Notes: a model not told the origin generated them from the sequence alone. A stretch of DNA of 64,000 nucleotides from Paenibacillus odorifer (GCF_000758725.1 NZ_CP009428.1:6696001-6760000), one strand, 5' to 3'. Positions 50,172 to 59,841 are shown, counted from the first letter of the stretch. Made by a program: numbers and translations.

Positions 50172-53060
50172 TTACTTTAATATTACATTATCGATTAGTA
50201 CTGCCGTATCGTAGATACTATCTCCTTGATCCCAAACATGGAACCGAAGGACAATGGAGCCCTTGCCGGCAAATTGGCTTACATCAAATTGTACATGCTT
50301 CCAATTCGTCATGTATGTTGTATGATCCCCGCCGTAGAAATCAATCGCTACTTTGTTCTCTTCAATCCAATAGGCCGTGGATTCATTAATCGATTCAGCC
50401 CCGATAATAACAGAATCATTGCCATAGACACTGGACGTCACTGTATTGCCGCCATTCATGTGAGAAGTAATGAGGGAAGCCGTATTAATGTATACACTGG
50501 AAGTTACCGTTGCTCTGAAGGTGTCATTGAATTTGCTTCCAACGAATTCCTTAGGCTCCTCAGAAATGAAATTGTAATCAAACGATAGGGTTGTTGCACC
50601 CGCTGGAACAATGAAACTTTGCTCGATATAACTATCTGAATTGTAGTCATATCCTCCTTGATCATTGTTTTCATACCCAAGGCCAGTGCTGATAATAGCC
50701 ATGTAGTTCCCCTCTGGCGGTTTAAGCGGTCCCAGCTTGGAGATCACCCGAACATCGCCGTTTCCATTCCAGCCGGTCCAAGTTCCGTTTTCAAAGGTTC
50801 CGTTGATGACCCCTTCGGTCTTAGTGCCAATGCTGCTTCCTTTCATGAAGAATGCCGCCAACCCATCGTTTGCTCCATGGGCAGCCACTGCTGCTTGAAA
50901 GGCTTTTTCGGTTGTCATGTTCTCATCGTTTAAAGCGGTAAATACGGATTTAGCAATAGCTTGATCATATGCAAGCTTTACATAATCGGTATATCCATAA
51001 TAAGTGCCAGCACCATTGTTGATGAAGGCATCTGCCATGGAATCGTTGTACGCGCTGCGGCAGCTGCCATTATATACGATGGTATCAGGAAGCATATCGT
51101 TGTACCGTGTAATAAAAGACGGTGTAATAGCATAATAACCGGATATAATAGCCAATCTTCCCTTTTTCAAGTCCAACTCATAGGTCTTTTTGCTCTCTGT
51201 CGTTGCCTTTTCTCCTGTCAGGAACATGACTTGCGGTCCAGCGTATTTGAAATCAATGCCGTATTTATTATGGAGCTTCTGTAGCACTATTTCATCATAA
51301 TAAGTATCTCCGTGGGTATCCAAGACCACGACGCCATACTGATTCAGTCCTTTAAAGAAATTCACGCCCGCTGCGGTGTCCTTTACTCTTTCCACAAGGA
51401 AAGGGTAACTCGACTGGTCAAAGCTGTGATATACAGCGTCATAAACAGTCGAAGATGGAAGTGTGCCGGAGAACGGAGAAATTACAGCAACCCGCTGGCT
51501 TCCTATGGTGGCTACAGTTTGTTCCACATTTTGCGTTAGCGCCTCAGCCGCCAATGCAGTACTGGACGCAGCCTCTTCTACGGTGCTGCTTAACCCTTTT
51601 GTATTCTCAGGAGCTGCGGATATCCCCCCTAGAATCCCGTTGTCCAGCAAATACCAGATGCTTCCTCCTTCACCCGAAATTCCAGCATGCTCTACTTCTG
51701 CTTGGGTTTGGAGCCAAGCCACAGTTTCTTCCTTTGCTTTTTGCAAATTACCATATGAAGTAGCCAGTTGATCAAGCTTACTCTGTGTATTATTTTCAAT
51801 GATTTCCGTTTGTGCAAGCTGTTCATCCGTAAGATGCTTCATTACAGATAATTTAAAAACTGTGCTGCTTGGCACATCTCCCACAAACGCCTGCAGATTT
51901 ATGTAACCCTCCGTACTTTCAGTCAATACTGCTTTGCCACTGTACAGCCCGTCTGCCTCAAGACTGTCTCCATGGGCTTCCAAACCGTCATCGTACAACG
52001 AAATGATTTGGGAAATCACTTTGCCGCTGTCATCTACTTGATAGACACTAGCGATTACCGTTCCTGCCGCATTAATCGATGAGCGGAATATAACTTCTGT
52101 TGGCTCTTCCACATAAATGGCATCTGAACTCTCCCCCTTCACCACAACCTGGAGAGCATTTGCCGGTGCCGGGGTTGCCGGTGTCGGTGTCGATGTTGGT
52201 GTTGGTGTTGGTGTTGGTGTCACTGGTGCTGGGGTTGCCGGTGCTGGGGTTGCCGATGCTGGCGTTCCCGGACCTGAAGCTCCCGGCGCTGGTGCTGTCA
52301 CAGATGTCCCGCGGTCAGTTGTTGCCGGGGTGGCAGTCGGTGTTACCTCAGGACTCTTGCCCTTATTAACCTCTTCAGCCAGAAGCTGTTTGGATTTCTC
52401 GACATATACTGACTTATTGGTTTTGAACTCATAAGCCAGACGAGCCAGAGCTTGGCGCTCCGCATGCTCTTTGGGTTTGAATTTCAGGGTGCCGTCACTG
52501 CCTTGGACCCCGTTGATGAAACCATTTTTAAAGGCAAGGGATACTTGCGCTTTTGCCCATTCGGACACCTCTGAGATATCTGACAGCTTGCTATCAACCG
52601 GGAGCTTCTTCGCTGTTTCATCCAATTCGAAAGCTCGGATGAAAAATACGACCAGCTCTTCACGGGTGACATTTGCATTAGGACTGAAGGTGGTCGCCGA
52701 TGTCCCCTCCGTAATGCCTGCCTTTACCAATGCACCTACATAACCGCGATACCAACTGTTCGCGGCAACGTCTTTAAACGGTGCGGCTTGATCAGCATTT
52801 GCTTCTAGACCCAACGACAGGACTATGATTTTCGCCAGTTCGGCACGTGACATAGCCTTTTTCGGTTTAAAAGAGTTATCTTCATACCCTGAGATTATTC
52901 CTGCTTCAGTTAATGAATGAATCTCCTTTTGCGCATAAGAGCCTGTGATGTCTTTGAACTGTGCGGCCTCACCAAACACCATATGTGGCGTAAGAGTGCT
53001 TACTAATAGGGCAAACACAATCATCAGACTGAGTTTACGGCGTGCTGCTTGGAATAACAT
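50172..53060 (-). CDS. S-layer-anchored protein with putative clan-CD cysteine peptidase domain
   Basis: A 962-residue cell-surface protein. Signal peptide (LSLMIVFALLVSTLTPHMVFG); three S-layer homology domains to about residue 220 (FKDITGSYAQKEIHSLTEAG, FKDVAANSWYRGYVGAL, LSDISEVSEWAKAQVSLAF) that bind pyruvylated wall polymer; a Pro/Thr/Ala linker (about 230-310); a beta domain (GLEAHGDSLEADGLYSGKAV, like choice-of-anchor X); a central domain with VVLDTHGD (His 583) and VYNGSCRSAYN (Cys 667); and a C-terminal jelly-roll-like domain (TLSFDYNFISEEPKEF). The HG and following Cys after hydrophobic strands fit the His-Cys dyad of caspase/gingipain-fold peptidases, but this is by eye only. It appears monocistronic. 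Confidence 0.85.
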   Translation of the reverse strand: MLFQAARRKLSLMIVFALLVSTLTPHMVFGEAAQFKDITGSYAQKEIHSLTEAGIISGYEDNSFKPKKAMSRAELAKIIVLSLGLEANADQAAPFKDVAANSWYRGYVGALVKAGITEGTSATTFSPNANVTREELVVFFIRAFELDETAKKLPVDSKLSDISEVSEWAKAQVSLAFKNGFINGVQGSDGTLKFKPKEHAERQALARLAYEFKTNKSVYVEKSKQLLAEEVNKGKSPEVTPTATPATTDRGTSVTAPAPGASGPGTPASATPAPATPAPVTPTPTPTPTSTPTPATPAPANALQVVVKGESSDAIYVEEPTEVIFRSSINAAGTVIASVYQVDDSGKVISQIISLYDDGLEAHGDSLEADGLYSGKAVLTESTEGYINLQAFVGDVPSSTVFKLSVMKHLTDEQLAQTEIIENNTQSKLDQLATSYGNLQKAKEETVAWLQTQAEVEHAGISGEGGSIWYLLDNGILGGISAAPENTKGLSSTVEEAASSTALAAEALTQNVEQTVATIGSQRVAVISPFSGTLPSSTVYDAVYHSFDQSSYPFLVERVKDTAAGVNFFKGLNQYGVVVLDTHGDTYYDEIVLQKLHNKYGIDFKYAGPQVMFLTGEKATTESKKTYELDLKKGRLAIISGYYAITPSFITRYNDMLPDTIVYNGSCRSAYNDSMADAFINNGAGTYYGYTDYVKLAYDQAIAKSVFTALNDENMTTEKAFQAAVAAHGANDGLAAFFMKGSSIGTKTEGVINGTFENGTWTGWNGNGDVRVISKLGPLKPPEGNYMAIISTGLGYENNDQGGYDYNSDSYIEQSFIVPAGATTLSFDYNFISEEPKEFVGSKFNDTFRATVTSSVYINTASLITSHMNGGNTVTSSVYGNDSVIIGAESINESTAYWIEENKVAIDFYGGDHTTYMTNWKHVQFDVSQFAGKGSIVLRFHVWDQGDSIYDTAVLIDNVILK
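52150..52290. repeat. Tandem hexamer-like repeat coding for the Pro/Thr/Ala linker
   Basis: The plus strand carries near-perfect GGTGTT/GGTGTC units (52187-52221) flanked by GGTGCTGGGGTTGCC-type units, which encode the TP/AP-rich linker of the surface protein. Such arrays change length by slippage in steps that keep the frame. Confidence 0.7.
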
Positions 53061-53376
53061 TGTTTCTTCCCCCTTCTTACTCTAAAAATATCAATGAGTC
53101 TGTCGTCCTAGTGAGTTCCAAGGATGGCATTTTACACCATTATTCGACAACTTCTTGATTCTACAATAGGACCAGGGTAATTTACAATGTCTATTACATA
53201 AAAAAAATAGATATATTTGTAGACTGGAGATTAAATGGCATAAAAAAAAGACCATCGAGTATAAGCTTGGATTGATGGCGATTTAATCTTTTATCGTATT
53301 ATTCTTCACATGCACCAATATTTTACAATGATAAGCTTAACAATGTATACCTTATGACATTTTAGGAGGTAGTATA
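53061..53376. other. 316-base spacer between divergent genes
   Basis: Contains the promoters of the S-layer protein gene and of the PNPOx-like gene. A minus-strand hairpin (CCATC/GATGG around 53253-53278) followed by TCTTTTTTTT could attenuate transcription of the S-layer gene, but the stem is short. TTTACA at 53320 followed by TATACC after 18 bases is a weak promoter candidate for the PNPOx gene. Nothing else recognised. Confidence 0.4.
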
Positions 53377-53847
53377 ATGAGCAAGTACGACGAAGCCATG
53401 AAGCTGCTGGAAGAACAAGTGGGTAACAAGGACGGCCTGATTACTCTGTCTACCATCGCGCTGGAACCCGGGACCAATGGTATAAGCCGTCCCGCCGCCC
53501 GCATAGTGGACGCCTATTATGAGGACGGCGCGTTCTACACCGTCACTTATGCGACCTCAGGCAAAATGCGGCAGATCGCCCAGAACCCCGAAGTCGCCGT
53601 TTGTATCATCGTCGAAAACTTTACGGCCGATGGTATCGGTGAGAACCTGGGCTGGGTATGTGACGAGAATAACGCCGAGATGATGACTAAGTTGCGCACT
53701 ATATTCGCCGATTGGTATAACGAAGCCAATAACGACGAAGACCCTAACACATGTCTGCTGCGCATTCGCCTGACAAAGGGCCTGTGGAATGACGCCCATA
53801 AAGGGATCAGAAATGAGATTGATTTTATCAATAAGACGGCAAATTAA
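53377..53847 (+). CDS. PNPOx-like FMN-binding family protein
   Basis: A 156-residue split-barrel protein (pyridoxamine 5'-phosphate oxidase-like, general-stress-protein-26 type). It has LITLSTIALEPGTNGISRPAA, AFYTVTYATSGKMRQIAQNP and VAVCIIVENFTADGIGENLGWV, the usual FMN/F420-binding strands. It may be a flavin reductase or heme-utilisation-type protein; substrate unknown. GGAGG is seven bases before the ATG. It is monocistronic and ends at a clean terminator. Confidence 0.85.
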   Translation: MSKYDEAMKLLEEQVGNKDGLITLSTIALEPGTNGISRPAARIVDAYYEDGAFYTVTYATSGKMRQIAQNPEVAVCIIVENFTADGIGENLGWVCDENNAEMMTKLRTIFADWYNEANNDEDPNTCLLRIRLTKGLWNDAHKGIRNEIDFINKTAN

Positions 53848-53875
53848 GTGATCTATGTGATAGAACAGTCAGCAA

Positions 53876-53916
53876 AAAAGGTTCATCGCAGCAGTCCGCC
53901 GCGATGAACCTTTTCA
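53876..53916 (+). terminator. Intrinsic terminator after PNPOx-like gene
   Basis: Perfect 14-bp arms AAAAGGTTCATCGC (53876-53889) and GCGATGAACCTTTT (53901-53914). A convergent gene ends nearby, so it is probably shared. Confidence 0.85.
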
Positions 53917-53945
53917 TAAGAACCAACTAAATGATAACAACTACA

Positions 53946-54281
53946 TTAGAACTTTATAAAACCCGTAAGGCCTGGGAATTGACTTCCCGGAAATCCCGGA
54001 AAACCTGGAAATCCCGGATTTTCACCCTCTCCGCCTTCTCCGCTTCCTTCGTCAGGCAAGATAAGCTCATAAGTCACATTTTGTGCCGGTACTAAGTTCA
54101 TAGCATACTCATCAATTTCCGGTGCCCCGTCTAACGCCTTCCATCCAATTCCAGTCACTCCTAATCCCCAGACAGATTTACTTGGAATCGTGAATTGTAC
54201 GCCGAAACGATAGGTTTCCTCATTGATTAGCTTTTCTTCTTGTGTAAATGGATCAATGTAGATAAATTTCATTTTATACAC
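53946..54281 (-). CDS. Small protein of unknown function with GFP-repeat tail
   Basis: A 111-residue protein I do not recognise. The first 75 residues are beta-strand-like (FIYIDPFTQEEKLINEETYR, VWGLGVTGIGWKALDGAPE). Then comes a Gly/Glu stretch and a short GFPGFPGFPG repeat tail. There is no signal peptide. It may start at GTG 54281 or at an ATG three codons on; neither has a good ribosome binding site. The 318-base spacer before the S51 gene holds only a terminator. Confidence 0.5.
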   Translation of the reverse strand: MYKMKFIYIDPFTQEEKLINEETYRFGVQFTIPSKSVWGLGVTGIGWKALDGAPEIDEYAMNLVPAQNVTYELILPDEGSGEGGEGENPGFPGFPGFPGSQFPGLTGFIKF

Positions 54282-54472
54282 ATTTCTATAATAAATGAAT
54301 TACATGAAAAAAAACGACTGACACCCTATTACAGTGTCCAGCCTCTTGTGCATCCAATTGTTATCTTCATTTATGTTAGCATAGCAACTTAACCCTCATC
54401 TGAAACTTAAAGAAAACTTTAACTTTAGCTTAAATAATGGGAAATAGAAATAGAGCGAAAATAATGTTCATC

Positions 54473-54514
54473 TAAAAAAAATAGCGGCGGAAGAGAGTTT
54501 ATCTCTTCGCCGCT
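54473..54514 (-). terminator. Intrinsic terminator of the S51 peptidase gene
   Basis: Arms AGCGGCGGAAGAGA (54483-54496) and TCTCTTCGCCGCT (54502-54514) pair with one bulged base. On the minus strand they are followed by ATTTTTTTTAG. The rest of the 54282-54599 spacer shows nothing else that I recognise. Confidence 0.85.
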
Positions 54515-54599
54515 TACCGGAATACTCTGGATACAGGTCCATATTGAGAGGTGACTAATTATTATTTGAGCGTTTCATTTCGGTAGCCCCTCTCCCTAG

Positions 54600-55268
54600 T
54601 TAGAGCGTTTCAACCAATTTTTGAATCTTTGAGCGGGAAATTAAATATAAAGGACCCATTGTTTCGATTTTGCCGTCCTTTACACGTATAGCGCTCTCCT
54701 GTTCTGCCGCATAAACATCGATCTCTTCAGACAAGGGGAACAGATAGCCTTGAACAAACGTGGTGTAGCCACGCTTAGAATGGGATTCATAGGCAAAATG
54801 ATCAAAGCCAATCCCCTCATAAATCGTACTTGTTTCAACTTCATGACCAGTGTCATTCAAGCTTAACCATTGAGCAGACATGTTTAGCGCACCGGCGCTG
54901 GCACCCAGTATAACGGCATCGCTATTTTTAATAACATCCGATAATTCATAATCCGCCAAAAAATCCTTCTGCAAAACAGGATACCCGCCGCATAAAAAAA
55001 TGACAGAAGCGTTCTGAATGAACCTCTGGGCATCCTCCTTCTGCATGCGGTAATCAATGAAATGATATTCATCAAAAATAATGTTAGCCTGATTCAGCCA
55101 TGTCCATTCAGAGATATCATCAAAGTTAATTGGCTCTTCTGTGTAACCAGACGGGTCAGCGCTAATCATAACAAGCGATTGTCTGTCTTGTATATCCTCA
55201 TGCAAACAATGGACCAGCTTCTCTGGAAAAAAATGATTAAACCAACTGAAATAGTAGTAAGTACTCAA
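54600..55268 (-). CDS. S51-family (dipeptidase E-like) peptidase
   Basis: A 222-residue class I glutamine-amidotransferase-fold protein. The nucleophile elbow is GASAGALN (Ser 124), and the upstream strand VIFLCGGYPVLQ is typical of peptidase E and related proteins, which use a Ser-His-Glu triad on N-terminal aspartyl dipeptides or cyanophycin fragments. The candidate catalytic His is in YESHSKRG. It starts with TTG eight bases after GGAGG and is 21 bases downstream of the DUF2785 gene, so the two may be co-transcribed. Confidence 0.87.
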   Translation of the reverse strand: MSTYYYFSWFNHFFPEKLVHCLHEDIQDRQSLVMISADPSGYTEEPINFDDISEWTWLNQANIIFDEYHFIDYRMQKEDAQRFIQNASVIFLCGGYPVLQKDFLADYELSDVIKNSDAVILGASAGALNMSAQWLSLNDTGHEVETSTIYEGIGFDHFAYESHSKRGYTTFVQGYLFPLSEEIDVYAAEQESAIRVKDGKIETMGPLYLISRSKIQKLVETL

Positions 55269-55289
55269 ACTTAATTACCTCCATATGTA

Positions 55290-56183
55290 TTAATTAGCCT
55301 CTTTAAAGTGGTTCAATTTAGCTTCAGCCGTCAGCATGGCGCCGTTAAGAATAAGATTATTCCCGTCATTGTGGGCCCTCGTTCTAAAATATAGGCTGCG
55401 CACAAAATTTTTCCCGTTTACTCTGGCAATTCTCGGCGCGCGCGTATCCGGCCATTCCGTACACAGCGACAAGCTATGAATCCAGTCGGCAATCTCCTGC
55501 TGCGGAAGCAGTGCTTCGCTAATCATCGTATCCACAATGCTGGCCATGCGCTCGTCTTCCTCCTCGTCAAATATCCGGACACCGTTATGCAGCATCCCTT
55601 TAATCGCCCCCAGCACCTCGCGCTGCACTGCATTATCGCTTTCCGGACAGCGGATCAGCTCCTCGAGGGCATCTGCCCCGTGAGCCGCGGCATGCGCCCA
55701 GCCTTCAACTGCCAGATAACCGCGCAGGTCCTTCTCCTCCTGGTAGTAGCGAAGCAGCGAATGCTTTAGATGCTGGAACTCATCCGGAGTCAAGAATGAA
55801 TTATTCCTGTGCCGCTGTACAATAAGAACGATAGGCAGAACCGCAAACGCCCTGGTGAGTACGCTATGGTCATCTTCGCTTCCAATCTGATAGAACAGAT
55901 GCCGGTCATCCATCAGGACAGCCAAAAGATGCTGCATTTCCGCACATGAGAACTTATTATCGCGCTTCAGCCATATGTGAAAAGTGGAATAGATCTGCTC
56001 ACGGAGCTCCGATTCCGGATCGCCAATATGCCGCAGCATCAGATTGGTAAAGTCTTGTAACCTTTCTCCCTCACGCAGGATATAGCGTTCCTCCTCCAAT
56101 CTTTGCAGCTTCCGTATCAGTTCTGTTCGTGTGTCCTCCGTACCCCATTCATTGAAATCATCGTCCAAAATACTGGCTTTCAT
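55290..56183 (-). CDS. DUF2785 family protein
   Basis: A 297-residue, mostly helical protein of the DUF2785 family, which in Bacillota is often found beside regulators or resistance genes. The recognisable core is YLAVEGWAHAAAHGADALEELI followed by MASIVDTMISEALL. No catalytic motif is apparent and function is unknown. It precedes the S51 peptidase gene on the same strand. The N-terminal EWGTEDTRTELIRKLQRLEE is a coiled-coil-like start. Confidence 0.8.
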   Translation of the reverse strand: MKASILDDDFNEWGTEDTRTELIRKLQRLEEERYILREGERLQDFTNLMLRHIGDPESELREQIYSTFHIWLKRDNKFSCAEMQHLLAVLMDDRHLFYQIGSEDDHSVLTRAFAVLPIVLIVQRHRNNSFLTPDEFQHLKHSLLRYYQEEKDLRGYLAVEGWAHAAAHGADALEELIRCPESDNAVQREVLGAIKGMLHNGVRIFDEEEDERMASIVDTMISEALLPQQEIADWIHSLSLCTEWPDTRAPRIARVNGKNFVRSLYFRTRAHNDGNNLILNGAMLTAEAKLNHFKEAN

Positions 56184-56257
56184 TTAGTCGGTTCACTCCT
56201 AGCCTAGTTATAGCGGGCGTTATGGATTTCTCCCGCCGATATCCCTACTATAGAACA

Positions 56258-56287
56258 CAATGACTGACACCAGGGCGTCAGTCATTG
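56258..56287 (-). terminator. Hairpin at the end of the WYL regulator gene
   Basis: Perfect 11-bp arms CAATGACTGAC (56258-56268) and GTCAGTCATTG (56277-56287). The stem overlaps the last codons of the gene and has no T run, so it could be a terminator or a regulatory palindrome. Confidence 0.45.
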
Positions 56288-57198
56288 TAGGATAGAATCA
56301 TATTTTGCATATATTGCTGCAGCTCCGCCCGTAATTCACGAGGCTCCAGCAGCTCGCACTCCTTGCCGAAGCTTAGAATGAATTTCAGCAGGCCCTCCTC
56401 ATAAGGAAATGTATCCGAAACGAGATAGAAACCATCTTCACCCCGGCTAATCTTCTCTTTCTGAAAATACTCGGGAAGCTGCGCACCAATTCGTGAAGTG
56501 AATCTGAGCACAACCTGTATGTCCCGCTGCGAATAGCTGTGCTCAATGACCTCGGCGATTCGGTCATCGGGCAGCTCTCTTTTTACAAAAGGCGGTCCCT
56601 GCTTCAGTTGCTTGATCCGCACGAGCTTGAATCTGCGGTAGTCCCCTCTGACCCGGCAAAAGCCTATCACATACCAATCTCCATGGCGAAAGTCAATCCA
56701 GCTTGGCTCTACCGTTCGCTCCAGGTATTCCATATCCCTGTTGATATAGTCGAACACCAGCAGCCTGTTATCCGTGATGGCCTTGCTTATGATCCCAATG
56801 TATTCTTTAATTTCCTGCTCCATGCTGAAATGGGACATATCCAGAGTCAGTTTGTGCTTCTCGGGCTCCCGCTTATAGGTATGCTCAACCTTTAGCATAA
56901 TGTCATTAAAAGCTTCGTTCCTGCCAAACAAGCCATGTAAATTCTTCATTACAGCTACAAACGTATGAGCTTCATCCCGGTTTAAAAAGAGGCCGCTTAT
57001 ATTATAGCTGTCCATAATATAGTATCCTCCGCCCTTGCCGCTGGACGAGGCAACCGGTATGCCGGCTTCTCCTAATTTTTCGATATCCCGGTAGATCGTC
57101 CGCAAGGATACCTCGAAATGCTCGGCAAGCTCCTTGCCCGTTACCGTACCTTTACCGGAGATGATAAGCAGCATGGAGAGCAATCGGTCAACTCGCAT
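56278..57198 (-). CDS. WYL-domain transcriptional regulator (YafY/PafC-like)
   Basis: A 306-residue regulator: N-terminal HTH_11 winged helix (LLSMLLIISGKGTVTGKELAEHF, LRTIYRDIEKLGEAGIPV), then a WYL domain (RTVEPSWIDFRHGDWYVIGFCRVRGDYRRF) and a WCX-type C-terminus (YQRDIQVVLRF-like). WYL domains bind nucleic acid or small ligands, and many of these proteins repress or activate neighbours. The regulated genes are not certain; the ABC/VanZ operon lies upstream on the same strand and the DUF2785/S51 pair downstream. Confidence 0.92.
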   Translation of the reverse strand: MRVDRLLSMLLIISGKGTVTGKELAEHFEVSLRTIYRDIEKLGEAGIPVASSSGKGGGYYIMDSYNISGLFLNRDEAHTFVAVMKNLHGLFGRNEAFNDIMLKVEHTYKREPEKHKLTLDMSHFSMEQEIKEYIGIISKAITDNRLLVFDYINRDMEYLERTVEPSWIDFRHGDWYVIGFCRVRGDYRRFKLVRIKQLKQGPPFVKRELPDDRIAEVIEHSYSQRDIQVVLRFTSRIGAQLPEYFQKEKISRGEDGFYLVSDTFPYEEGLLKFILSFGKECELLEPRELRAELQQYMQNMILSYND

Positions 57199-57249
57199 GA
57201 TTGTGTGTGACGTCGGGTAACGTCTCCTCCTCTGGGTGAAGTAAGTGAA

Positions 57250-59841
57250 TCATATACTCTCTTGCTTTAATGCATCAATAATATTCTCCTTTTTTACTTT
57301 AGCTCCGGAATAAACAACCGCAGAGCTGACAATGACAAATACACACACAATGACAGACAGAATGCTCATCCAGGGCAGGGTGAACCCATAGCTGAATTTG
57401 TTCGCAAATGCTTTATAGATCAGAACCATCACGGCGAAACTGACAGGAAGCCCATACAAGAGCGACTTGACCCCATAAAAAACACTCTCATAGTTCAGCA
57501 TTTTTGCAAACCCCTTTGGCGTCGCGCCTACGGATTTCAGCATCGCGAATTCCCGTTTGCGAAGAGCCAGCCCTGTTGAGATCGTATTAAAGATGTTCGC
57601 AACAGAAATCGCAGAGATTAATACGATAAAACCGTAAGAAAAGACCTTCATCAGCAGAATCTGTTGTTCTTCTCTTATTCTGAATTGATATACATTGTAG
57701 ACATTCAGATTGGTCTCATTCATCGCTTCAATTTCCTGCTGCGTTTTCACCGGTTCCGTGCTTTTCAAATGGAGGTACATCGAAGCGTTAGCCAGCTCCT
57801 CGCCGTCTGCCAGCCGATTCATGACGCGTTCCGACACGATCATATTTAACCCGCCTACGCCTACCGGGCTCATCCCCATCGGTGCCTTATCCGTCAATGC
57901 GGCAAATATCACTTTATTTGCCTTCGTTTCTTCCCCGCTCGCTTTAATAAAACTCGTTAGCTCGATATGTTGTCCGATATTCGCATATATGGACTTCGTC
58001 TGAATATATTTCCCCGTATCTATATCTTTGTAATGAATCGTATCCATCACGATTGCGGCGGGATGATCCAGATCCGTAAGCTGTTCGTAATCTGCGCCAA
58101 CCGCTCTGGCATAGGCTTGCAGGCTCGAATCATTCATTGCATATAGCTTAATTTCGTAAGGGTATTTCCCGTCTTGCAGCATACTCTTATCCTGCTTAAC
58201 CTTCTCTTGCAACTCGTCGGCGATGCTTGCTGCATCGACCCAAGCGATCCCGACTAACTCATGACTCACGTTGTATTCCGTGACGCCAACAAGAGATACA
58301 AGCGATTGCATCAACCGGTCATCTAGTCTTTCGCCATTACTGGACGACACTTCAATATCGTAATTGATGCCTTCCAGCGACAATGCCAGAGATTGTGTCA
58401 GGCCAGTCGTGAAAAACGATATCGTCAAAAACAAAACGATGCTGATGACAAGCGAAAAAAGAATAACATGATGTCTTCGTTTGTTCCTTTTTAAGTTTTT
58501 CAGCCCGATTTCTGCTTCGATTCCAAAGAGCTTACGAATGATCTTCGACGTCTTCACTGCTTTGGCCGTAAGCTTTACGTCAGTGGTTTGGCGAATCGCG
58601 TCCACGGGAGATACCCTGGATGCTTTAACCGCCGGGAGATACGCCGAAACGAAAATCGTCAGCATCGAAACAAGACAAGTAATCAAGAGCAATAACGGCG
58701 TGACGATAAGCCTCAGCTTTTCACTAGTCCATAATGCCCCTTCAATCATTGTGTTCATGAACGAAAAGGCGATTCCGATTCCGGCAAGACCGCATAAGAT
58801 GCCAATGGGAATGCTGATCAAACCAATGACGATACCTTCAAAAAATACGGAATTTCGCTTCTGCCTTTTCGTCGCCCCCACGCTCGCGAGCATCCCTAAA
58901 TGGCGGGAACGTTCCGAGACGGATATCGCAAAAGCGTTATAGATGAGTCCAACCGAGCCAATTATAATAGTCCCTATAATGATTGCCGATAATGAGAACA
59001 TCATGCTGGATGAGGCCCCGCTGCTGGACAAGCCATAATAACGAAGCAAATCGTCATTATATTGGACAGTGTCAATTTGGTTTTTCTCAGCCAGCTTCTC
59101 CGCATGTGCGAACAAGAACGGATTGACCCGCTGCAAGACCACCGACGCATCGACCCGATCGTCCCCCCCGATGATATGATCATCGACATAGCTAATGATC
59201 GTATAAGCCGGGGCCCAAGCCGTTTCCGACACCGGATGTTTAATGAAGCCTACCACCGTATAATCCCTAATTATGCTATGCTGTAATGTCTCGGTTAATG
59301 TGCCGTCTTTCCTGCGCAGCGGTTCCGTCTGATCCAGGGGATGATCGCCCCCTTGTTCGAATCGGTCGCCGACGCGAAGCGTTAGACGGTCGCCGATTTC
59401 GTACTTCACTTTGCCATTTGTTGCAACAGACTCGGAGATCACAACCTCCTTGTCCGTGTGCGGAAGGCGCCCCTTGCTTATTTCAATCTGAAATTGTGTG
59501 AACCCTTGCACATCATATTCCTTAATGAACAAGTACGGCTTATTGGAATTTTGTCCCCCTTCTAATGGGGCATACCCAAGGTCTCTTGTGATTGCAACCG
59601 TTTTGGTTGCATCATCGCCCTGTATCGCCGCAAGCTGTTTCTTGGTTATATCTTGATACTGAATATGCCACTCCCCTGTATCTGTGATAGTTTGTCTGAT
59701 CATTAAATCCGCAAAGGAAAAAATAAGCGTAATGACAGCGGTCATCATGGATACCGAAATAATTACGCCAAAAATAGTCACAAGTGTTCGTCTCTTGTTC
59801 TGCTTCAGATGCCGGATGGTTAATGTATTGACAATATTCAT
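57250..59841 (-). CDS. ABC transporter permease, FtsX/MacB-like, duplicated
   Basis: An 863-residue permease with two FtsX halves. It opens with TIRHLKQNKRRTLVTIFGVII and has ERSRHLGMLASVGATKRQKR and KREFAMLKSVGATPKGFAK at the usual cytoplasmic loops, with large soluble regions outside the membrane. Its ATG overlaps the stop of the ATPase gene (ATGA). Bce-type or MacB-like permeases of this kind protect against antimicrobial peptides and often work with a dedicated kinase; the decayed kinase fragment at 61586 is next door. Confidence 0.92.
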   Translation of the reverse strand: MNIVNTLTIRHLKQNKRRTLVTIFGVIISVSMMTAVITLIFSFADLMIRQTITDTGEWHIQYQDITKKQLAAIQGDDATKTVAITRDLGYAPLEGGQNSNKPYLFIKEYDVQGFTQFQIEISKGRLPHTDKEVVISESVATNGKVKYEIGDRLTLRVGDRFEQGGDHPLDQTEPLRRKDGTLTETLQHSIIRDYTVVGFIKHPVSETAWAPAYTIISYVDDHIIGGDDRVDASVVLQRVNPFLFAHAEKLAEKNQIDTVQYNDDLLRYYGLSSSGASSSMMFSLSAIIIGTIIIGSVGLIYNAFAISVSERSRHLGMLASVGATKRQKRNSVFFEGIVIGLISIPIGILCGLAGIGIAFSFMNTMIEGALWTSEKLRLIVTPLLLLITCLVSMLTIFVSAYLPAVKASRVSPVDAIRQTTDVKLTAKAVKTSKIIRKLFGIEAEIGLKNLKRNKRRHHVILFSLVISIVLFLTISFFTTGLTQSLALSLEGINYDIEVSSSNGERLDDRLMQSLVSLVGVTEYNVSHELVGIAWVDAASIADELQEKVKQDKSMLQDGKYPYEIKLYAMNDSSLQAYARAVGADYEQLTDLDHPAAIVMDTIHYKDIDTGKYIQTKSIYANIGQHIELTSFIKASGEETKANKVIFAALTDKAPMGMSPVGVGGLNMIVSERVMNRLADGEELANASMYLHLKSTEPVKTQQEIEAMNETNLNVYNVYQFRIREEQQILLMKVFSYGFIVLISAISVANIFNTISTGLALRKREFAMLKSVGATPKGFAKMLNYESVFYGVKSLLYGLPVSFAVMVLIYKAFANKFSYGFTLPWMSILSVIVCVFVIVSSAVVYSGAKVKKENIIDALKQESI

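Noticed and set aside
52150..52290. CRISPR-like or satellite array
   Set aside because: The repeats are short in-frame units coding for a Pro/Thr/Ala linker, without spacers.
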